In this document: piece after piece, positions 1 through 6,233 of the stretch
Layout of the letters: each line of letters starts with the position of its first letter
Numbering within the stretch: the first letter of the stretch is position 1
Origin: Dehalococcoidia bacterium
GTDB lineage: Bacteria > Chloroflexota > Dehalococcoidia > JAENJB01
NCBI GenBank assembly: GCA_030690705.1
Contig: JAUYGE010000052.1
Coordinates: forward strand, 1-8,817
Reading direction: 5' to 3'
Length of the DNA: 8,817 nt
Notes under the pieces: model-generated
Databases searched by the model: none
Told to the model about the DNA's origin: nothing
What the model saw: only the letters and a program-made list of their open reading frames with translations
Made by a program: the position numbers and the translations under genes

Positions 1-146
1 TGTACTATATAGGCGTAAATCCCCCAGAGAACTACTGCAGCCAGGAAAAAGACCAGAACGTAATAACCCTTGCTGGTCCGTGTTAGAGGGTTAAGTACGG
101 CAGCTTCCAAACGCTGGCGAGGGCTCTGGACCGTCCCTCTCTTCAT
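1..146 (-). CDS. NrfD/PsrC-like integral membrane subunit, N-terminal part (cut by window edge)
   Basis: This is the first 48 codons of a protein whose 3' end lies beyond the left edge. It starts at an ATG sharing bases with the TGA of the upstream ferredoxin gene (ATGA overlap), with GGAGG 10 bases before it inside that gene's last codons. The product starts MKRGTVQSPRQRLEAAVLNP, then KGYYVLVFFLAAVVLWGIYA, a hydrophobic first transmembrane helix after a short basic cytoplasmic tail. NrfD/PsrC/DsrP-family proteins typically begin this way, and they exchange electrons between quinones and a partner four-cluster ferredoxin. The directly coupled Tat-exported ferredoxin is the main support for the call. 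With only about 48 residues visible, another polytopic membrane protein cannot be excluded. Confidence 0.72.
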   Translation of the reverse strand, partial: MKRGTVQSPRQRLEAAVLNPLTRTSKGYYVLVFFLAAVVLWGIYAYIV

Positions 147-1117
147 TTGATGATATCCTCCCCAGGCCACATACCGGGCCTTATCTTAGGTTCTTCGCCC
201 CCCCAGGACCAGGTTGTCGGATGAAAGAGGCGGGCGTCCTTAGGATGCCGCCCGAAGGCTTCACCGTGGCCCGGCAGGTACCACACCCGGGGTTGGGTGC
301 CCAGCTCTTCTTTATAGCGATAAGCATTGCGTTCGTCCAGAAACTTGGACAGTTGCACCTGTTCCGTTCCATTGGTGACGATGTCTTCGTTCAGGTCACC
401 CATGTAAAGCGCCTTCATCGGGCACCCAGCTACACAATAGGGCAACCTCCCATGACGCAGGAAGTGGGCACAAAACATACACTTGATAACCGTCCCTTTC
501 ACCGCGGGGACAGGATACTCAGGAGAATACTCGGCAAAGGCAGCTTCCGGAGGTAGTTCCGGGGTGCCCCAGTTGAAGAAGCGCCGGTGATAAGGACATG
601 CAGCCATACACATCCGGCAGCCGATGCAGCGATGATGGTCGATCAGGACAATCCCGTCTTCGTTGTGGTAGGTTGCCGCCACCGGGCAGACATTAACGCA
701 AGGGGCATTCTCACACTGGTAGCACGGGGTGGGCATAAAAAAGCTGCCGCCGCCGGAAAGCTTTTTCTCATAGACCTCAATCCACTTTTGTCCCTTAGGC
801 GCGAAATGCCCCGCGACACACGATTGGGTGCACTGGGGTGGGGAGTCGATCGTTACGCACCCCTCACACTTCTGCAGGTCAATGACCATGCACCAGGCAC
901 GGGCTTTTTGCCCCGTACTAGCCGCACTTGCAGCCCCGGTAGCCTTGGCAGCCCTGAGAGCCTTATCATCTGCCTTAACCCGATTTAACGCCGGTATCAG
1001 TGGAGAAGAAAGTACGGCCACGAGGCCAAGAGCTCCCGCCGACTTTCTTATGAAATCGCGGCGGGTTAAGTTGTGGGGCTGCTTCACTCGTTCCCCTGTG
1101 TCTTTCTGAGACTTCAA
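143..1117 (-). CDS. Tat-exported 4x[4Fe-4S] ferredoxin subunit (DsrO/PsrB/NrfC-like)
   Basis: A 324-residue electron-transfer subunit, probably on the outer face of the membrane and passing electrons between the NrfD-type partner coupled downstream and a catalytic or cytochrome subunit. A twin-arginine signal is visible: TRRDFIRK (R19-R20), a hydrophobic stretch at 27-45 and a possible VKA cleavage site near residue 50. Sixteen cysteines fall into four groups: C84/C87/C96/C100, C132/C135/C140/C144, C164/C167/C170/C174 and C213/C216/C228/C232, the usual ferredoxin-subunit set of DMSO/polysulphide-reductase-type complexes. The first group is stretched (CX2CX8CX3C rather than CX2CX2CX3C). The start is TTG with GAGG 8 bases upstream; a GTG 10 codons later (position 1087), preceded by AGGGG, is an alternative that keeps the Tat signal. 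DsrO, which pairs with the NrfD-like DsrP, is the best-known Tat-exported relative. No molybdopterin subunit is visible in the window. Confidence 0.9.
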   Translation of the reverse strand: MKSQKDTGERVKQPHNLTRRDFIRKSAGALGLVAVLSSPLIPALNRVKADDKALRAAKATGAASAASTGQKARAWCMVIDLQKCEGCVTIDSPPQCTQSCVAGHFAPKGQKWIEVYEKKLSGGGSFFMPTPCYQCENAPCVNVCPVAATYHNEDGIVLIDHHRCIGCRMCMAACPYHRRFFNWGTPELPPEAAFAEYSPEYPVPAVKGTVIKCMFCAHFLRHGRLPYCVAGCPMKALYMGDLNEDIVTNGTEQVQLSKFLDERNAYRYKEELGTQPRVWYLPGHGEAFGRHPKDARLFHPTTWSWGGEEPKIRPGMWPGEDIIK

Positions 1118-1160
1118 AACTCAAACCTCAATCTTTCGTCAGTATGGACTATCCTCACGT

Positions 1161-1175
1161 GCGGAGTCTCCCCGC
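1161..1175 (-). other. Small hairpin directly after the slipin stop codon
   Basis: Read on the minus strand, GCGGGG-AGA-CTCCGC can form a 6-bp stem (one G-T wobble) with a 3-base loop, starting at the base after the slipin TAG. No T-run follows, so it is not a canonical intrinsic terminator. It sits in the 58-base gap between slipin and the ferredoxin gene and could mark an mRNA processing or partial attenuation point. I see no convincing promoter in that gap. Confidence 0.3.
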
Positions 1176-1937
1176 CTATCGCTTCTCTGAGGTCGATCTC
1201 TGGGACAAAGCGTTGACGATATCCAGGGTCACCGGGATAATGGTACTGTTCTTCTCGCCGGACATCTCGACCAGAGTTTGCAGGTAGCGCAGCTGCAAGG
1301 CTGCCGGCTGGGTCTGAATTATCTTGGCTGCCTCAGCCAGGGTTTCGGCTGCCTCGCGTTCGCCATGGGCATGGATGATCTTGGCTCGCTTTTCCCGTTC
1401 CGCCTCAGCTTGCCGTGCCATAGCCCGCTGCATGGCCTCGGGAAGCAGGACATCCTTAACTTCTACGAGGGTTGCCCTGACTCCCCAGGGGTCTTCGCTT
1501 TGCTGGTCGATGATCTGCCTGAGTCTCAGGTTGATCTGGTCGCGATGGGCCAGCAGCTCATCGAGGTCGGACTGGCCGAGAACGCTCCGGAGGGTGGTGA
1601 GGGCGAGCTGAATGATGGCTTGCTTGTACTCCTCAACATTGATGATTGCTTTCACCGGGTCGATTACCTGGAAATAGACTACGGCATCCACCTTGACGGT
1701 GACATTGTCCCTGGTTATTACCTCCTGAGGTTCCAGCACCATGGTCACGACGCGGAGGCTAATCTTGGTCATGCGGTCAACAAAAGGGATGATGACATTG
1801 AAACCGGGCTTCCTCGGGCCAATCAGACGCCCGAAGCGCAGTATAACCCCCCGCTCAAACTGCTTGACGATTCTGACGGCGTTGGCCAGCAGAATCAGCC
1901 CGACCATCACGATGAGAACGATAATCCAGGCATTCAT
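1176..1937 (-). CDS. Slipin (stomatin/prohibitin/band-7 membrane protein)
   Basis: A 253-residue SPFH-domain protein. A single N-terminal hydrophobic segment (residues about 3-20) is followed by the typical slipin opening FERGVILRFGRLIGPRKPG, the LEPQEVITRDNVTVKVDAVV core and a DVLLPEAMQRAMARQAEAER helix running into a charged coiled coil (about 165-215). The C-terminal hydrophobic and oligomerisation segment (STIIPVTLDIVNAL) is also present. Length and domain order are normal for a bacterial slipin. Such proteins form oligomeric membrane scaffolds and often pair with an NfeD-like protein; no NfeD is visible here. The ATG overlaps the TGA of the preceding small membrane protein (ATGA), implying translational coupling, and a ferredoxin/NrfD pair follows in the same direction. 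Its role here, perhaps scaffolding or quality control of the redox complex, is inferred. Confidence 0.93.
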   Translation of the reverse strand: MNAWIIVLIVMVGLILLANAVRIVKQFERGVILRFGRLIGPRKPGFNVIIPFVDRMTKISLRVVTMVLEPQEVITRDNVTVKVDAVVYFQVIDPVKAIINVEEYKQAIIQLALTTLRSVLGQSDLDELLAHRDQINLRLRQIIDQQSEDPWGVRATLVEVKDVLLPEAMQRAMARQAEAEREKRAKIIHAHGEREAAETLAEAAKIIQTQPAALQLRYLQTLVEMSGEKNSTIIPVTLDIVNALSQRSTSEKR

Positions 1938-2239
1938 CTCTTTTCGGTATCCTCCTTCTTTGGCTCGTCTTTGTCGAGGGCGCCCCCGGCCATGGCCATC
2001 GGCATCCGCATCCTGGAGGCGCGGAACTTCCTTCCTTTCTCTATGAGGAGACCACTGGTGAAGAGCACCGCCCCGGCGACGAGGAACATGATGAGCAGGA
2101 GTCCCGTCAACCCCCCTGTATAGGTGTTTACCTCCGGCAAGGGGAAGGCCACAAACACCAGCGCTATGCCCGATGTCATCACCACGAAAGATGCCCCCAA
2201 CCCGATTAGTACGTCAGCATACTTCTCACTGTTCTTCAC
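1934..2239 (-). CDS. Small two-helix membrane protein, copy A (unrecognised family)
   Basis: I do not recognise this family. The product (101 residues from the chosen start) has two predicted transmembrane helices separated by a short loop with PLPEVNTYTGG, and ends in a basic and acidic tail (RASRMRMP..., DKDEPKKEDTEKR). A clear paralogue lies at 7394-7642; by eye 34 of 60 core residues are identical, including PLPE-x-NTY-x-GGL and GAVLF. A GTG at 2251 would be just one base after the GGAGG, too close to work, and an in-frame stop lies three codons before it. I chose the GTG at 2239 (GGAGG 13 bases upstream), which also aligns with the paralogue's start. It is joined to slipin by an ATGA overlap. 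The 85-base gap up to the lone receiver gene shows no clear terminator, so it may be co-transcribed with it. Confidence 0.8.
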   Translation of the reverse strand: MKNSEKYADVLIGLGASFVVMTSGIALVFVAFPLPEVNTYTGGLTGLLLIMFLVAGAVLFTSGLLIEKGRKFRASRMRMPMAMAGGALDKDEPKKEDTEKR

Positions 2240-2336
2240 CTGAACTGGCACACCTCCCTTTCAGCATTCGCCCTCAGAGGTCTGTCCGATCTCCACATTA
2301 CCCCATGCCCGTTGGGGGTTCGCGGCCCACCCCGTC

Positions 2337-2759
2337 TTACGCGTGGGCCTCCACCCCGCCGAATGCAGATCTCCTCGAATCCATGACCCTGCTCACCCTC
2401 GACCGCAGGTCACGCATATCAAAAGGCTTCTGAATGTAGTCGTCCGGCTTGAGTCGCTTTATCAAGGCGCTATCAGGCGGTTCCACCGAGACAATAATCA
2501 CCGGCAGGCGGTTGAGGGGCCCGGTCAGCCTCAGAAGACTCAGGATGCCCCAGCCGTTGAAATCCGGCAGACCGAGGTCGAGGAGAACGAGGTCCACCCG
2601 TCTCTCGCTCAACGTGCTCAGGCCTTCCAGGCCGCTGGCGGCTTCAAAGACCCGGGTATCTTTATCCTCCAGGTTGTGCTTGACCAGCCTGCTGATTGCC
2701 CGGTCGTCATCGACTACTAGAATCGACAGGTGGCCGTTCTCACAATTTGGTGTTTGCAT
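2337..2759 (-). CDS. Stand-alone response-regulator receiver protein
   Basis: A 140-residue protein that is essentially one CheY-like receiver domain (residues about 11-128) with no output domain. The key residues are present: acidic pocket D17/D18, phosphoacceptor D61 in LVLLDLGLPD, S91 as the switch Ser/Thr position and K111 in the IQKPFD motif. The short C-terminal tail (RRSAFGGVEAHA) has no recognisable domain. The ATG has GGAGG 8 bases upstream. It lies downstream of the kinase and OmpR-type regulator, from which it is separated by 111 bases with a possible promoter of its own. Single-domain receivers act as phosphorelay intermediates (Spo0F-like), phosphate sinks or by binding partner proteins. 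Which applies here is unknown, though phosphorylation by the neighbouring kinase is plausible. Confidence 0.92.
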   Translation of the reverse strand: MQTPNCENGHLSILVVDDDRAISRLVKHNLEDKDTRVFEAASGLEGLSTLSERRVDLVLLDLGLPDFNGWGILSLLRLTGPLNRLPVIIVSVEPPDSALIKRLKPDDYIQKPFDMRDLRSRVSRVMDSRRSAFGGVEAHA

Positions 2760-2779
2760 CCCCTTTCCCCTCCTCTTTA

Positions 2780-2809
2780 TCTATAGACTAGCCGGTTTTC
2801 GGGGAAAAA
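2780..2809 (-). promoter_or_regulatory. Candidate promoter and operator of the lone receiver gene
   Basis: On the minus strand TTTTTCCCCGAAAAC (2795-2809) is followed by TATAGA (2780-2785), a 4/6 match to the -10 consensus. The T-rich part of the motif falls about where a -35 element would be (17-base spacing, poor consensus match). The ATG follows about 20 bases further on. The same motif, with one extra G, occurs upstream of the kinase gene at 6035-6050. A poor -35 box replaced by a shared motif suggests a regulated promoter. This is inferred from sequence alone. Confidence 0.4.
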
Positions 2810-2870
2810 GGCATAAAAAAAGGGCGCCGGGAAGTTAAAAATACATGAAAAAAGGCGGGCTGCCGGCGAC

Positions 2871-3593
2871 CTAGGCTGTAGTAGACGTCGGTTCTGGTGC
2901 GGGGACGGCAAACATGTAGCCAATCCCCGGCCGGGAGAGGATGTACCTGGGCTGGTGAGGGTCTAGCTCTATCTTCTGGCGCAGGTGACGGACGTAGGCC
3001 CTGAGGTACTCCACCTCATCCTGGTATTCGGCGCCCCACACCTTGCTCAACAGCTCGCGGTGGAGCAGTACCCGCCCCGCATTGCTCATCAGGTGGGACA
3101 ACAGCTTGAACTCCGTGAGCGTGAGCGCCACCTCCCGGCCACTCACGGTTAACCTGCGCTGAGAGAAGTCGATGGAGATGTCGCCGTAAGTCAGAGCGCG
3201 GGGGGCCTTGTCCTCTTCGGGCGAGCGTGCGCGGCGCAGTACCGCCTCGATTCTGGCCAGCAGTTCTTGAACGCTGAATGGCTTGGTCAGGTAGTCATCG
3301 GCCCCCAGCTTAAGTCCCTTCACCTTGTCGGCGTCCTCGACTTTGGCGGTGAGCATGATAATGGGTACGTTCGAGAATTCCCTGATTCGCTGGCAGAGCT
3401 CGTAGCCGCTCATCCCCGGCAGCATGATATCGAGTATGAGCAGGTCGGGCGTTTCCCGATCCACCAGCTCCAGCGCCGAGCGGCCTTCGATGGCCGTGAG
3501 GACCCGGTAGCTCACCGACTCCAGGTTGGCGCGGACCAGCCTGACCAGTTGAGGGTCGTCGTCAACCAGCAGGACCGTTATCTTCTTAGCCAT
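2871..3593 (-). CDS. OmpR/KdpE-family DNA-binding response regulator
   Basis: A 240-residue two-domain transcription regulator. The receiver domain (about 5-118) has the acidic pocket D11-D13, phosphoacceptor D55 (LLILDIMLPGMSGYE), T82 and K104 (YLTKPFSVQEL). The C-terminal winged helix (about 133-230) shows the expected LTLTEFKLLSHLMSNAGRV, the recognition-helix region EVEYLRAYVRHLRQKIE and the wing RPGIGYMF. The KVWGAEYQDEVEYLRAYVRHL style is closest to KdpE-type regulators, but there is no potassium-transport gene nearby, so I give no symbol. Its ATG lies inside the end of the kinase gene (8-base overlap), so this is the cognate regulator of that kinase. Its targets are not shown; the tandem repeat at 6025-6061 upstream of the kinase is a candidate binding site (autoregulation). 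Confidence 0.95.
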   Translation of the reverse strand: MAKKITVLLVDDDPQLVRLVRANLESVSYRVLTAIEGRSALELVDRETPDLLILDIMLPGMSGYELCQRIREFSNVPIIMLTAKVEDADKVKGLKLGADDYLTKPFSVQELLARIEAVLRRARSPEEDKAPRALTYGDISIDFSQRRLTVSGREVALTLTEFKLLSHLMSNAGRVLLHRELLSKVWGAEYQDEVEYLRAYVRHLRQKIELDPHQPRYILSRPGIGYMFAVPAPEPTSTTA

Positions 3594-5913
3594 CGGTCGC
3601 CTTCCTCGCCTTTTCTGCGTGTTCCACCGGCAGGCTGAAATAGAACTTGCTCCCCTTGCCGGCGGCGCTTTCCATCCATACCCGGCCCCCGTGCGCCTCT
3701 ACATGGCCCTTGGTGATGGACAGGCCCAGTCCGCTGCCCGGGATACCCCTGGTCGCCGGGCTGTTCACCCGGTAGAACCGCTCGAACACCTTGTCCTGGT
3801 GCTCCGGTGAGATGCCTATGCCCTGGTCGCTTACACTGACGACGACGCAGCCGTCCTCGACCTTGCCGGCGATGACGATCTCGCTCCCTTCCGGTGAGTA
3901 TTTGATAGCGTTTTGAACCAGGTTCTGCAGCACCTGCTCCATGCAGCGGACATCGGCTTCGACCACCGGGAAAGAGTTGGCGAAGGCGAGGGCAAGATGG
4001 TGCTTCTTGGCCCTCATGCCGGCGTCATCTACGACCTTCCGGGCCAGTCGCGGCAGCAATAACGGCTCCTTCTCCAGCTTGAGAGCGCCGGCTTCTAGTT
4101 TGGCCGATTGCAGGAGCTTGTCGATCAGGTCGCGCAGCAGGTCGGTCTTCTCATCTATTACCTGGAGGAACTCGCGCTGCGTCCCCTCGTCCCACGAGAC
4201 GTCCTGGCGGAGCAGCGAGGTGGAGTAGCCCTTGATAAGGGTGAGAGGGGTGCGCAACTCGTGAGAGACGGAGGAGATGAACTCGGACCTCAAACGGTCG
4301 GCTTCGTATAGCGCGCGAGCCTCCTCGGCTTCCTTGGTCAGTTGAGTCCGCTCAACGGCTATGGCGATGTAATCGGCGATGGCCTGGAGAAGCCGTCGCG
4401 AAGATTCCGAGAATGCCTGGCTATCCCGGAAGCTCACCATGATAAGGCTTCCGATGTTCCGGCTGTGCTGGGTCAGCGGGGCGGAGATAAAACTTCGGGT
4501 CCTCCCTCGCAGAGGCTCGGTCTGGAGAAAGGCCCCAGTGGCCGCAGCCAGCGTGTCAGCGGGGCTGCCGCCCGGAGCATATGAGAACTGGGAGAGAGCC
4601 TCCCTGTCCAGCCCGAAGGCGCATCGCACCGCCAGGCCGTGACGGTCCGGGTCGTGGAGAAGAAGCGCTCCGGCGTCGGCGCCCGGAATGATCTCCACCG
4701 CTTTGGCCACCACCGCATCGAGAAGGCTCGGCAGGTCGATGGCCGAAGTCAGAATGTCCGACACCAGGAGCAGCGAAGAAAGCTCTCTGGTCTTCTGCTG
4801 CAGCTCATCGTGGGAGGTCTTGAGCTTCACCCTCATGTCGTTGAAACTCCGCCCCAGGGCGCCGACCTCGTCGTTCCCGGATATGGGTGCCGGGGTCTTC
4901 AGGTCCCCTTCGGCTATCCGCTGGGAAGCGGTGGTGAGCAGCCTGATGCGGCTTCCGACATCCCGCGTGGTTATCACCACGAGCATCAGCGCGATGGTGA
5001 CCAGGCCGACGCCGAAGAGGAGCAGCCGCTGCCGCAGGTCGTTGGTCGAGGCCAGCGCCTCGTCCTCCGACTGGCGAATGACGACGCCCCAGTTGGCCCT
5101 CTCGAGGGGGACAAAGGCCAGCACATCCCTTCGTGCCACGGTCTGGTCCGGTTCATGGCAGGTGTGGCAGACTCCGCGGGTGGGCTCCCTGGCGGCGATA
5201 AGGGCCGCGAAGCGCCCGCTGTGGTCGCTCTTCTCGAAAGGCGCCAGCTTGGGGCCTGGCTCGGTCCTGGCGACCACGATCCCGTTCTGGTCCACAATCT
5301 CTACATAGCCTGTCTGTCCTAGCCTGATCGGCTTAACGAACCCGCCGATGCCTGACCGGGAGAGGTCAACGGCGACGGCCAGCGCCCCCCGGCTGCCCTG
5401 ATTGTCCTCTCTGGTGGGGCTGGAAAGAAGAATCGCCGGCGAGTCGCTCCCCGGCAGTGAGACCAGTCCGGAGACGGAGGTCTTGCCGGTGTTTATGGTC
5501 TGCCTGATGCTCGCGAAGGAGGCCAGAGATCCGGTTTCCGCCTGGGAAGCTGCGGACTTGCTCCATACGATCTCTCCTCTGTGGTTTGTAACGTAGATGC
5601 CGTTCACATGGATGGATAGGCGGGGATAGATGGCCGCAAGCGCTTCCATACTTGGCTCGTAGCTGCTCCTGTCTCCGCCGTTCTCAATCTGCTGAGCCGC
5701 GCTATCGAGCTCCGAGAGCGCCCGCCCGAGGGCTTCGTCCACGTAGTCCGCCACCAGGGCGGCGGTGGTCAGCCGGTCTTCGAGCATGGTCTCGGAGGCC
5801 TGGCTGACGGCGCGCAAGCCCAGGGAGCTGAACACGCCCACCCCGAAGAGGAGCCCGATGGTGGTCAGGAGGGTAATCTTCTTCCACAGGTTGAGGTTGG
5901 TCAGGAAGCTCAC
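3586..5913 (-). CDS. Membrane sensor histidine kinase with CXXCH haem-c motif in the sensor domain
   Basis: A 775-residue hybrid-free sensor kinase. Domains in order: TM1 (about 12-34); a large extracytoplasmic dCache-like sensor (about 35-295); TM2 (about 297-315); HAMP (about 316-368); GAF domain (about 384-522); HisKA with phosphoacceptor H551 in SHELRTP; and HATPase with N-box N668 (NLVQNAIKYSPEG), G1 DQGIG (696-700) and G2 GSGLGLSI (726-733). The unusual part is C249-H-T-C-H253 in the sensor, an intact CXXCH for covalent haem attachment on the outside of the membrane (DNA 5155-5169). Periplasmic c-type haem sensors are known in chemoreceptors such as DcrA and some Geobacter proteins, so a redox or gas/ligand sensor is plausible; haem loading is inferred. 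The start is GTG with GGAGG 8 bases upstream. The gene overlaps the OmpR-type regulator by 8 bases. Confidence 0.95.
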   Translation of the reverse strand: MSFLTNLNLWKKITLLTTIGLLFGVGVFSSLGLRAVSQASETMLEDRLTTAALVADYVDEALGRALSELDSAAQQIENGGDRSSYEPSMEALAAIYPRLSIHVNGIYVTNHRGEIVWSKSAASQAETGSLASFASIRQTINTGKTSVSGLVSLPGSDSPAILLSSPTREDNQGSRGALAVAVDLSRSGIGGFVKPIRLGQTGYVEIVDQNGIVVARTEPGPKLAPFEKSDHSGRFAALIAAREPTRGVCHTCHEPDQTVARRDVLAFVPLERANWGVVIRQSEDEALASTNDLRQRLLLFGVGLVTIALMLVVITTRDVGSRIRLLTTASQRIAEGDLKTPAPISGNDEVGALGRSFNDMRVKLKTSHDELQQKTRELSSLLLVSDILTSAIDLPSLLDAVVAKAVEIIPGADAGALLLHDPDRHGLAVRCAFGLDREALSQFSYAPGGSPADTLAAATGAFLQTEPLRGRTRSFISAPLTQHSRNIGSLIMVSFRDSQAFSESSRRLLQAIADYIAIAVERTQLTKEAEEARALYEADRLRSEFISSVSHELRTPLTLIKGYSTSLLRQDVSWDEGTQREFLQVIDEKTDLLRDLIDKLLQSAKLEAGALKLEKEPLLLPRLARKVVDDAGMRAKKHHLALAFANSFPVVEADVRCMEQVLQNLVQNAIKYSPEGSEIVIAGKVEDGCVVVSVSDQGIGISPEHQDKVFERFYRVNSPATRGIPGSGLGLSITKGHVEAHGGRVWMESAAGKGSKFYFSLPVEHAEKARKATDG

Positions 5914-5983
5914 GAGCCCTGCCTCCTTAACTCAGATATGCGCCGCCCGCGCGTGTGGGGAAGAACGATATTCATTACCGCTT

Positions 5984-5989
5984 ATTATA
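5984..5989 (-). promoter_or_regulatory. Candidate -10 box of the kinase operon promoter
   Basis: A perfect TATAAT on the minus strand, in an AT-rich patch (CTATAAAATATAATAAG), 70 bases before the kinase GTG. No TTGACA-like hexamer lies 16-18 bases upstream (best match about 2 of 6), which suits an activator-dependent promoter. The tandem repeat at 6025-6061 lies just upstream, where an activator could bind. Confidence 0.5.
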
Positions 5990-6024
5990 TTTTATAGCAC
6001 CTGTTCTTCGCATGTATCAGCCGC

Positions 6025-6061
6025 AAAACGCCCTGTTTTCCGGGGAAAAACGCCCTGTTTT
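6025..6061 (-). repeat. Tandem 15-bp operator-like repeat upstream of the kinase
   Basis: Two exact copies of AAAACAGGGCGTTTT on the minus strand, at 6047-6061 and 6025-6039, spaced 22 bp apart (about two helical turns). Each copy has dyad ends (AAAAC...GTTTT around a 5-base centre). The interval holds TTTTTCCCCGGAAAAC (6035-6050), itself nearly palindromic and shared with the lone receiver's upstream region. Direct repeats two turns apart suit OmpR/PhoB-family regulators, so autoregulation by the regulator encoded next door is a reasonable guess. The site lies about 36-72 bases upstream of the TATAAT. Confidence 0.55.
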
Positions 6062-6078
6062 GGGGCTGACCCAGTGTC

Positions 6079-6101
6079 CCTTCCCCAGTCAAGGGGGAAG
6101 G
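6079..6101. repeat. Inverted repeat (8-bp stem) in the intergenic region
   Basis: CCTTCCCC (6079-6086) and GGGGAAGG (6094-6101) form a perfect 8-bp stem with a 7-base loop. Neither strand has a T-run after it, so it is not a standard terminator. It lies between the operator-like repeat and the REP-like stretch and may be part of the same intergenic repeat. Confidence 0.4.
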
Positions 6102-6103
6102 CT

Positions 6104-6191
6104 AGGGCCTGCCCTGAGTGCAACGAAGGGATGAGGGTGGTTCACCCCCCCCCCCTCCCCCCACCTTAGTCCTCTCCCTCCAGGGGAGAGG
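6104..6191. repeat. Degenerate REP-like intergenic repeat with C tract
   Basis: Part of the gene-free stretch 5914-6233. It contains GCCTGCCCTGAGTGCAACGA followed by AGGG, which resembles a CCTGCCCTGAGC...CGAAGGG-type repeat I recall as widespread between genes in environmental bacterial genomes. A run of 11 C (6145-6155) and one of 6 C follow, then a CCTCTCCC/GGGAGAGG inverted repeat. I see no open reading frame, tRNA or conserved RNA here. Recognition is by resemblance only. The C tract is also a place where the sequence itself could be wrong in length. Confidence 0.35.
6171..6191 (-). terminator. Possible 3' hairpin of the cytochrome operon
   Basis: CCTCTCCC (6171-6178) pairs with GGGAGAGG (6184-6191): a perfect 8-bp stem with a 5-base loop, about 43 bases after the stop codon of the six-haem cytochrome gene. 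A smaller 5-bp hairpin (6216-6228) lies closer to the stop. Neither is followed by a T-run on the minus strand, so this could be a REP-like mRNA-stabilising structure rather than a true terminator. Confidence 0.3.
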
Positions 6192-6233
6192 AGATTGCTA
6201 AGAGGGTGTTTTCGTAGCCGCGGCGGCTGACGC

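Noticed and set aside
1278..2123. Long plus-strand open frame opposite slipin and the small membrane protein
   Set aside because: It lies fully antisense to two genes with clear family features and coupled starts, and its translation has no recognisable domain. It is a by-product of G+C-rich codon use.
2815..2853. Intrinsic terminator after the OmpR-type regulator gene
   Set aside because: Three T-runs occur on the minus strand (2848-2853, 2837-2841, 2815-2821), but the G+C-rich sequences before them form stems of only 3-4 bp. Termination is possible but not supported enough to annotate.
4639..5322. Two overlapping plus-strand open frames opposite the kinase
   Set aside because: They are antisense to the conserved HAMP and sensor parts of the kinase, with low-complexity Arg/Ser- or Gly-rich translations and no ribosome-binding context.
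6025..6061. CRISPR-like repeat
   Set aside because: Only two 15-bp copies with a 7-bp interval and no cas genes. The position upstream of a promoter fits an operator far better.
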